Shown piece by piece: positions 1 to 5,055 of a stretch of 6,000 bases of DNA. The position numbers and the translations under genes were made by a program. Within the stretch, counting starts at the first letter, position 1; each line of letters starts with the position of its first letter. This DNA is from CAZMMV01 sp964637035 (GTDB lineage: Bacteria; Bacillota; Clostridia; Tissierellales; Tissierellaceae), in contig CAZWTU010000098.1 in assembly GCA_964637035.1 (NCBI GenBank), positions 1 to 6,000 on the forward strand, read 5' to 3'. The notes below the pieces were generated by a model, which saw only the letters and a list, made by a program, of their open reading frames with translations, made no database searches and was not told where the DNA came from.

Positions 1-2
1 AT

Positions 3-302
3 GATTATGTGGAAAAAGTATCAGATTATTTAAAAAAGGGTGAGAAGGTAAAGGTTAAGGTTTTATCAATATCTAAGGATAATAAGATAAGTCTTTCTAT
101 TAGACAAGCAAAGCCTAAAACTAATCAACCAGTACAATTAGACTGGGACAAACCAGAAAGTGTACAAAGAGGAATGTCTTTTGAGGATAAGATGAACCAA
201 TTTTTAAAAGATAGCAATGAAAAACATGATCAATTGAAAACAAGAGATGGTAGAAAAAGTAATGGACCAAAATCAAGAAAAATGGGTGGTATGGATTTAT
301 AA
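3..302 (+). CDS. yabR: S1-domain RNA-binding protein, YabR/GSP13 type (3' part only)
   Basis: This is the last 99 codons of a gene whose start lies left of the window. The frame is open from base 3, and the GTG at base 9 falls inside the domain, so it is not a start. Residues 1 to about 36 of the fragment are the end of an S1 RNA-binding OB fold: the pattern DYVEKVSDYLKKGEKVKVKV followed by DNKISLSIRQA is typical of the last strands. The tail matches the YabR/general stress protein 13 family: a linker, a FEDKMNQFLKDS segment, and a basic Lys/Arg/Gly-rich end. B. subtilis YabR is about 128 aa, so roughly 30-40 residues are missing. Such proteins are thought to bind RNA or ribosomes, but the exact role is poorly defined. 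Its place upstream of spoIIE matches B. subtilis gene order, which supports the yabR name. The family call is secure and the gene name is moderately so. Confidence 0.85.
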   Translation, partial: DYVEKVSDYLKKGEKVKVKVLSISKDNKISLSIRQAKPKTNQPVQLDWDKPESVQRGMSFEDKMNQFLKDSNEKHDQLKTRDGRKSNGPKSRKMGGMDL

Positions 303-330
303 AACCGGAGATTTCCGGTTTTTTTATTTT
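301..330 (+). terminator. Intrinsic terminator after yabR
   Basis: The arms 303-309 (AACCGGA) and 314-320 (TCCGGTT) pair perfectly around a four-base loop. Two further A-T pairs extend the stem outward to 301 and 322. A T-rich run follows to about 330. The stem begins at the yabR stop codon. The GC-rich core plus T tract is a textbook Rho-independent terminator on the + strand and separates yabR from spoIIE transcription. Confidence 0.9.
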
Positions 331-393
331 TGATTTTAAAAATATTTATAATTTTACATATTAAACTACAAAATTATACATCTAATACAATAT

Positions 394-433
394 CAAATCC
401 CTATATATCTAAAGCTTGATATATAGGGATTTG
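394..433. repeat. Perfect 16-bp inverted repeat of unknown role
   Basis: Bases 394-409 and 418-433 are exact reverse complements, separated by an eight-base spacer that contains the palindrome AAGCTT. As RNA this would be a stable hairpin. Neither strand has a T run just after the arm, so it is not an ordinary intrinsic terminator. It sits in the non-coding gap between the yabR terminator and the spoIIE promoter. It could be a back-up terminator, a transcript-end or attenuation structure, a protein-binding dyad, or the trace of a small repeat element. I cannot choose between these. Confidence 0.7.
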
Positions 434-437
434 TAAG

Positions 438-456
438 TTAATGTAGCTTACATTAA
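438..456. repeat. Small inverted repeat next to the 16-bp hairpin
   Basis: Bases 438-445 (TTAATGTA) and 449-456 (TACATTAA) are exact reverse complements around a three-base loop. A competing pairing exists between GTAAG at 433-437 and CTTAC at 447-451. The element follows the larger inverted repeat directly. There is no T tract. The stem is AT-rich and may be fortuitous. Confidence 0.4.
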
Positions 457-533
457 GTTATTATAATGAAAATTAAATTATAGGAAATTTTCAAGTTTTG
501 TGTCTGAAAATTCTTTTAAATACCTACTCTAAA

Positions 534-566
534 GTGACAAATTATTTTTACATTCTCTGCTATTAT
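534..566 (+). promoter_or_regulatory. Candidate Spo0A-activated sigma-A promoter of spoIIE
   Basis: A -35-like GTGACA (534-539) and a -10-like TATTAT (561-566) are separated by 21 bases instead of the usual 17. In B. subtilis the spoIIE and spoIIG promoters are known for this kind of over-long sigma-A spacing and need phosphorylated Spo0A. Overlapping the -35 is TGACAAA (535-541), which differs from the 0A-box core TGWCGAA at one position. No conventionally spaced promoter was found closer to the gene. The -10 would give a start near 573, leaving a short leader before the ribosome binding site. The match is by eye. The combination of spacing, overlapping box and downstream gene is suggestive, not proven. 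Confidence 0.55.
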
Positions 567-595
567 AAAGACAATACAAGCGGGGAGTGATTATT

Positions 596-2920
596 ATGAT
601 GAAAGCTTATATAGGAGCAGACAAAAAACAATTGTATGATTTTAAGTTCAAATTAAATAAAAGAACGATTTTTATTATGCTTATGGGATTATTGTTAACT
701 AGGGTAAAGATTATTAATAACTTGAGGCCCTTTGGATATGCTTATTTTGCCGCATATACAATCATAAAGGGGTTAAATATCCCTATTTTCATATCCTTAA
801 TGGTGGGTACTTTTATATTTCAAGGTTTTAATGGTATAGCTTATATATTGTCATACATAGCCTTGTATATGGTTTTCTTTATATTAAAAGAGGAAAAACA
901 TAGCTTGATCAAAGCTATATTAATTACAACTATTATCTATGTAGGGATTAAGACCTTTCTTCTTTTTATAGCCAGTACATTCTTTATTTATGATCTATTT
1001 ATGATTTTATTTGAGGGAGTTATTATATTTGCTATGACTTATATATTTTCTTTTAGTCCCCCAATTGAAAACATTAAAAATATAAGTTTAAATAATGAAA
1101 AAAGGATTTCATTTTTTATTATACTAGGCCTTAGCCTATCTGGTATAAACAACTTGGAGATATTTGGCATATCAATTAAATCTTTAGGATGTATAGTTAC
1201 CATAATATATTTAGGAAATATTAAGGGAGTATTTTATGGTGGAACAGTGGGAATCATACTTGGAATGATAGCATATATTGGAAATCCTACTATGCCACTT
1301 ATCATAGGTATATTTGGATTGGCGGGGATTCTTTCAGGAATATTTAGAGACCTGGGGAGGTTTGGAAGTGTTTTGGGTTTTGTTCTTGGTAGTGGGATTG
1401 CTAGTTTTTATATAGGTGGCTTAGGGATTAATTTATTTAATTATAAGGAAATTATTATTGGAATCTTATTATTTTTACTCATACCCGATAGGGTAAGTGC
1501 AAAGGCAAAAAAACTTCTAAGTATGGATCTGGAAAATAAAAAAGGGTATATGGTAAAAAGAGATGAAATAGTTATAAGGAAGATAAATAGAATGGCAGAG
1601 GTCTTAGATAGCTTAGGGAGAACATTTAAGGATTCTGCAGATGAAAAAGAATTCAATTCAACTATGGAAGTATATTCCTTAGTTGATGGAGTAGCCAATG
1701 AAATATGTAGGACTTGTTCTCAACATGAAAGATGCTGGAAAGATAATTATTATAAGACTTACAATAGTTTTTTTAAGCTAGTTAGTATGATGGAGACTAA
1801 AAATTATAATGAAAACAATATAAGGAATGAAGTCATTGGTTTTTGTATCAAACCAAGGGAAGTTATTGAAAAAACAAATAACTCCATGGAAAAATTCAAA
1901 CTAAATGAAAGCTGGAAAATGAAGTTAAATGAGAATAGAAATTTATTAGGTGATCAATTGAATGGATTTAGCCAAGGGGTTAAGGAGTCTATTGAAGATA
2001 TTTATATAGATATGGACTTTAATGATAAAATTGAAGAAAATATATATAAAGAATTAAAAAATATGAGGGTAGATGTTGATGAGGTAGTTGTTATAGAAAC
2101 AAATAAAAAGGATTTTGAAATCTTTATAGACTTAAACACCCCATATAAATTCGAAAACAGGATAAGAGAAGTAGTTTCTCAAGCTATTGGATTTCCGGTA
2201 ATCAATGACTCTAGCTATGAAAAATCTAGTAAAAAATATTATCGATTTAAATTAATTAGAAACAATAGATTCAGTGCGATGACCAGGGTAGCTAATATAG
2301 GAAACTCAGAAAAAAAAGTTTCTGGTGATAGCTTTACCTTTGGAGAAATGGGGAATATACACTATAAAGCTTTGGCAGATGGTATGGGTATAGGGAGAAA
2401 GGCACAAGAAGAAAGTGCAACAACTATTTCTTTACTGGAGAAACTTATGGAAGCAAAAGTTCATAAGGATACTATACTAAAAACTATTAATTCAGTTTTA
2501 AGAGCTAAATCCAATCAAGAAATGTTTACCACATTAGATGCCAGTTTCATAGATTTGTATTCTGGAAAGTTACAAATGATAAAGACAGGCTGTCCTGCTA
2601 GCTTTATAAAGAGAAAGGAAAATATAAAGGTTGTAAATTCCAAAACTCTTCCTATTGGAATATTAAAAGATATAGATTTTAATATATATGAAGAATATGT
2701 TGAGGATGGGGACCTTATCATCATGGTATCTGATGGTATAACAGAATCCAATAAGGATATGGAAGATTATGAAGAGTGGCTGAAAAATATTATTTTAGAT
2801 ATAGATAGTATGAATCCCCAAATAATCGCAAAAGAAATACTTGATAAGGCTAAGGAAGCCTGTAAAGGAAATAGGGATGATATGACGGTTTTAGTCACTA
2901 AGGTTTGGAGAAACATGTAA
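596..2920 (+). CDS. spoIIE: Stage II sporulation protein E (membrane-bound PP2C phosphatase)
   Basis: SpoIIE dephosphorylates the anti-anti-sigma factor SpoIIAA, which frees sigma-F in the forespore; in B. subtilis it also associates with the polar septum. The product is 774 aa, a little shorter than B. subtilis SpoIIE (about 827). Residues ~22-296 hold a series of hydrophobic segments (about ten expected) ending in IPDR. Residues ~300-550 form the cytoplasmic regulatory region, with Cys371, Cys374, Cys380 and Cys417. Residues ~560-774 are the PP2C-type phosphatase: GDS at 577-579, DGMG at 595-598, SDG at 712-714 and RDD at 760-762 give the expected metal-binding aspartates. ATG 596 is chosen because GGGGAGT (582-588) sits seven bases before it. 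GTG 587 lies inside that ribosome binding site and is unlikely; ATG 599 is possible. It appears to be transcribed alone, with a terminator on each side. Confidence 0.96.
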   Translation: MMKAYIGADKKQLYDFKFKLNKRTIFIMLMGLLLTRVKIINNLRPFGYAYFAAYTIIKGLNIPIFISLMVGTFIFQGFNGIAYILSYIALYMVFFILKEEKHSLIKAILITTIIYVGIKTFLLFIASTFFIYDLFMILFEGVIIFAMTYIFSFSPPIENIKNISLNNEKRISFFIILGLSLSGINNLEIFGISIKSLGCIVTIIYLGNIKGVFYGGTVGIILGMIAYIGNPTMPLIIGIFGLAGILSGIFRDLGRFGSVLGFVLGSGIASFYIGGLGINLFNYKEIIIGILLFLLIPDRVSAKAKKLLSMDLENKKGYMVKRDEIVIRKINRMAEVLDSLGRTFKDSADEKEFNSTMEVYSLVDGVANEICRTCSQHERCWKDNYYKTYNSFFKLVSMMETKNYNENNIRNEVIGFCIKPREVIEKTNNSMEKFKLNESWKMKLNENRNLLGDQLNGFSQGVKESIEDIYIDMDFNDKIEENIYKELKNMRVDVDEVVVIETNKKDFEIFIDLNTPYKFENRIREVVSQAIGFPVINDSSYEKSSKKYYRFKLIRNNRFSAMTRVANIGNSEKKVSGDSFTFGEMGNIHYKALADGMGIGRKAQEESATTISLLEKLMEAKVHKDTILKTINSVLRAKSNQEMFTTLDASFIDLYSGKLQMIKTGCPASFIKRKENIKVVNSKTLPIGILKDIDFNIYEEYVEDGDLIIMVSDGITESNKDMEDYEEWLKNIILDIDSMNPQIIAKEILDKAKEACKGNRDDMTVLVTKVWRNM

Positions 2921-2942
2921 GGTATATACCTTACATGTTTTT
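2911..2942 (+). terminator. Probable terminator of spoIIE: 30-bp perfect palindrome over the stop codon
   Basis: Bases 2911-2940 read the same on both strands. The transcript can form a 13-bp stem (2911-2923 with 2928-2940) with a four-base loop. The last four sense codons of spoIIE overlap its start, and the TAA stop (2918-2920) lies in the left arm. Five T residues (2938-2942) cover the 3' base of the stem, a short but usable T tract on the + strand. An intrinsic terminator is the simplest reading. The stem is AT-rich and the T run short, so termination may be partial. Confidence 0.65.
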
Positions 2943-2960
2943 AGGTTAGGCTTGTATTTA

Positions 2961-2989
2961 TTGACAATGGTAAATAATAAATGTATAGT
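2961..2989 (+). promoter_or_regulatory. Sigma-A promoter of the tilS-hpt operon
   Basis: TTGACA (2961-2966) is a perfect -35. After exactly 17 bases comes TATAGT (2984-2989), five of six matches to the -10 consensus. The predicted start near 2996 gives a leader of roughly 40 bases before tilS. It lies just after the spoIIE terminator, so tilS and hpt are expected to be expressed vegetatively and independently of spoIIE. Confidence 0.8.
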
Positions 2990-3033
2990 TCATATATAGT
3001 TTATATTCATAGAATATATTAAAGGTGGTAAAA

Positions 3034-4419
3034 ATGGAAGATAAGGTTTTATCAATAATTAAAGAATATAATTTAATAGAAGAAAATGATAACGTAGTAA
3101 TAGGTGTGTCTGGAGGGCCAGACTCCATGGCCCTATTATATATATTACTGTATGTTAGACAGGTGATTAACTTTGATATACATGTAGTCCATTTAAACCA
3201 TGGTGTTAGGGGTAAGGATGCTAAAAAGGATCAATTATTTGTAGAGGACCAATGTAAAAGATTAAATTTACCCTATTATACTAAAAATGTAAACATGGTT
3301 GAATATGGTAAGGAAAAAGGAATAACATCTGAAGAAGCAGGTAGGGAATTAAGGTATGGATTCTTTAGAGAAATACTTAAAGACCAGGGTGGGGGTAAAA
3401 TTGCTGTAGCTCATAATAAAAATGATCAGGCTGAAACAGTGATTATGAGATTTATGAGAGGGACTGGCATAGATGGTTTAAGGGGCATGGAGTATATATC
3501 TGAAGATATTATTAGGCCTATTTTATCTGTAAATAGACAAGAAATTGAAAATTATATAGAAGAGAATAAGATTGAAACTGTTTTAGACAAGACAAATCTT
3601 CAACCTATATATAGTAGAAACAAGGTAAGGCTAGAATTACTTCCTTATATAGAAGAAAATTTTAATCCTAATATCATAGACACAATTTGGCGAATTTCTA
3701 GAATTTCATCTATAGATAGTAAATTCCTTGAAGATTACACCAAAAAGAAGTATAATATAATAGTGAAAAAAGATGAACAGAATGGTATAATATTAGATGG
3801 GAAAAAAATATTGGACTTGGATAAAAGTATTCAACAGAGAATTATAAGAACTGCAATACAAAAAATTAATGGTTCTTTACAGGGAATAACAGAAGCCCAT
3901 GTTTTATCTGTGTTAAATTTACTAGTAAAGGGTAATACAGGTAAGGGGGTAGATTTAATTAATAATGTAATTGCAAGGCTGGATTACAATGATTTGATTT
4001 TAGAAAAAGAAGATACTGAGAAATATAAGGATTATTATTATGAATTTCCTTATCCAGGAGTTGTAAATATAGAGGAAATAGGATATTCTTTTAATGTAGA
4101 CCTTATTGATATTAATGGTAAATATAAGTTTGAAAGATCAAATCATATAGGTTATTTTGATTTAGAAAAAATTAAGGGGAACTTATACTTAAGAAATAGA
4201 AGAATAGGAGATAGTTTTTCACCCTTTGGCATGGAAGGAAGTAAAAAGATAAAAGATTACTTTATTGATGAAAAGATTAGTCAGGATTTAAGGGATGAAA
4301 TTCCATTACTAACTGATGAAAAAAACATTTTATGGGTAGTAGGGTATAGAACTAGTGAAATATATAAAGTTACTGATAATACTAAAAGGATTTTAAAAAT
4401 ATCCTATGAAGTATATTAA
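3034..4419 (+). CDS. tilS: tRNA(Ile)-lysidine synthetase
   Basis: TilS uses ATP and lysine to convert cytidine 34 of the CAU-anticodon tRNA-Ile to lysidine, so the tRNA reads AUA as isoleucine. It is a cytoplasmic, normally essential enzyme. The 461-aa product shows the N-type ATP pyrophosphatase P-loop SGGPDS at 26-31, HLNHGVRG at 53-60, HNKNDQAET at 127-135 and the DKTN...YSRNKVR signature at 185-199. A middle region follows, then the C-terminal TilS domain from about 384 (YLRNRRIGD, then a KKIKDYF segment) to the end. The length is normal for Firmicutes. ATG 3034 is chosen because AGGTGG (3023-3028) lies five bases upstream; GTG 3025 is inside that site. hpt follows after 25 bases, so the two are probably co-transcribed. 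The local genes use ATA heavily, so this enzyme matters for translating them. Confidence 0.97.
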   Translation: MEDKVLSIIKEYNLIEENDNVVIGVSGGPDSMALLYILLYVRQVINFDIHVVHLNHGVRGKDAKKDQLFVEDQCKRLNLPYYTKNVNMVEYGKEKGITSEEAGRELRYGFFREILKDQGGGKIAVAHNKNDQAETVIMRFMRGTGIDGLRGMEYISEDIIRPILSVNRQEIENYIEENKIETVLDKTNLQPIYSRNKVRLELLPYIEENFNPNIIDTIWRISRISSIDSKFLEDYTKKKYNIIVKKDEQNGIILDGKKILDLDKSIQQRIIRTAIQKINGSLQGITEAHVLSVLNLLVKGNTGKGVDLINNVIARLDYNDLILEKEDTEKYKDYYYEFPYPGVVNIEEIGYSFNVDLIDINGKYKFERSNHIGYFDLEKIKGNLYLRNRRIGDSFSPFGMEGSKKIKDYFIDEKISQDLRDEIPLLTDEKNILWVVGYRTSEIYKVTDNTKRILKISYEVY

Positions 4420-4444
4420 ATAATACATAGCTAGGGAGGATTTT

Positions 4445-4981
4445 ATGGAAAGTATGATAAAAAGCACTTTAGTCAGTGAGGAAGATATCCTTGCAAAGGT
4501 TAAAGAATTAGGGAAAAAGATAAGTGAGGACTACAAGGGTAAGGATCTTTTATTAGTAGGCATATTAAAGGGTGCTGTTATTTTTATGAGTGATTTGGTC
4601 AGGAGTATAGATATACCTGTAAAATTAGATTTTATGGCTGTATCAAGCTATGGGAAAACTGCGATATCCACTGGTGAAGTTAGAATAATTAAGGATTTAG
4701 ATTTTAGTGTAGAAAATAAGGATATACTAATAATAGAAGATATTATAGATACTGGATATACTTTGGCTTATTTGACTGATAATTTAAGAAAAAGAGGAGC
4801 TAATTCTGTCAAAGTGTGCACATTGCTTAATAAACCTGAAAGAAGAAAGGTAGATGTTCCAGTAGATTATTTAGGGTTTGACATCCCAGATGAATTTGTA
4901 GTAGGATATGGTTTAGATTATGCAGAATTAGGTAGAAATTTATCTTATGTAGCCGCTTTAAAAGAAGAGGTTTATAGTTAA
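4445..4981 (+). CDS. hpt: Hypoxanthine (guanine) phosphoribosyltransferase
   Basis: This enzyme joins hypoxanthine or guanine to PRPP, giving IMP or GMP and pyrophosphate in purine salvage in the cytoplasm. The 178-aa product has the usual bacterial length. It shows the LKG loop at 41-43 (pyrophosphate binding), the mobile-loop SSYG at 67-70, and the PRPP-binding signature EDIIDTGYT at 98-106, whose Asp102 corresponds to the proposed general base. The C-terminal purine-site region VDYLGFDIPDEFVVGYGLDY lies at 140-159. A strong ribosome binding site, AGGGAGGA (4433-4440), precedes ATG 4445 by four bases. It is the second gene of a tilS-hpt pair, in the same order as B. subtilis tilS-hprT. In Listeria the two are reported as one fused protein; here they are clearly separate. 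No terminator with a T tract follows, so readthrough into ftsH is likely. Confidence 0.97.
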   Translation: MESMIKSTLVSEEDILAKVKELGKKISEDYKGKDLLLVGILKGAVIFMSDLVRSIDIPVKLDFMAVSSYGKTAISTGEVRIIKDLDFSVENKDILIIEDIIDTGYTLAYLTDNLRKRGANSVKVCTLLNKPERRKVDVPVDYLGFDIPDEFVVGYGLDYAELGRNLSYVAALKEEVYS

Positions 4982-4982
4982 A

Positions 4983-5011
4983 ATCATTGGTTGTATAAGT
5001 AGGGCAATGAT
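4983..5011. promoter_or_regulatory. Dyad flanking the ftsH -35 element (possible operator)
   Basis: ATCATTG (4983-4989) and CAATGAT (5005-5011) are exact reverse complements 15 bases apart. The left arm starts two bases after the hpt stop. The -35 hexamer lies between the arms, and the right arm touches the extended -10. No T tract follows, so this is not a terminator. The position fits a regulator site at the ftsH promoter, but seven-base arms could arise by chance. Confidence 0.35.
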
Positions 5012-5019
5012 GGTATAAT
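4991..5019 (+). promoter_or_regulatory. Extended -10 sigma-A promoter of ftsH
   Basis: TGGTATAAT (5011-5019) is a perfect extended -10 element. Seventeen bases upstream of the hexamer is a weak -35, TTGTAT (4991-4996, three of six). The predicted start is about base 5026. ftsH therefore likely has its own promoter in addition to readthrough from tilS-hpt. Confidence 0.75.
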
Positions 5020-5038
5020 TGATAGATGCTATCTAAAG

Positions 5039-5048
5039 AGGAGGGAGG
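5039..5048 (+). promoter_or_regulatory. Ribosome binding site that fixes the TTG start of ftsH
   Basis: AGGAGG (5039-5044) overlaps a second purine core, GGGAGG (5043-5048), which ends seven bases before TTG 5056. The nearest in-frame ATG (5026) lies upstream of this site and has no comparable sequence before it, so the TTG is the better start. Confidence 0.8.
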
Positions 5049-5055
5049 ACTTGGA

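Noticed and set aside
353..380. TTTACA (353-358) and TATACA (375-380), 16 bases apart, as a promoter reading into the large hairpin
   Set aside because: Only nine of twelve positions match in very AT-rich DNA, and no gene or supported RNA follows directly.
480..512. Possible sigma-H promoter: ATAGGAAAT (480-488) with a GAAA-type -10 near 506
   Set aside because: The -35 part fits RnAGGAwWW, but the -10 lacks GAAT and the spacing is about two bases too long.
587..589. GTG 587 as the spoIIE start
   Set aside because: It overlaps the GGGGAGTG ribosome binding site, which is correctly spaced for ATG 596.
303..595. tRNA genes, which B. subtilis has between yabR and spoIIE
   Set aside because: I see no TTCGA-type T-loop, cloverleaf arms or CCA end; the gap is AT-rich non-coding DNA with hairpins.
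1441..1698. 85-codon open frame on the - strand inside spoIIE
   Set aside because: It lies wholly opposite conserved spoIIE coding sequence, shows no recognisable domain, and is typical of antisense shadows in AT-rich genes.
2515..2751. 78-codon open frame on the - strand inside the SpoIIE phosphatase domain
   Set aside because: It is opposite the conserved PP2C motifs and has no family features, so it is a shadow frame.
3002..3018. Seven-base inverted repeat in the tilS leader (3002-3008 with 3012-3018)
   Set aside because: The stem has one G-C pair in AT-rich DNA and a tiny loop; it is too weak to call a regulatory structure.
3025..3027. GTG 3025 as the tilS start
   Set aside because: It is inside the AGGTGG ribosome binding site; ATG 3034 is properly spaced from it.
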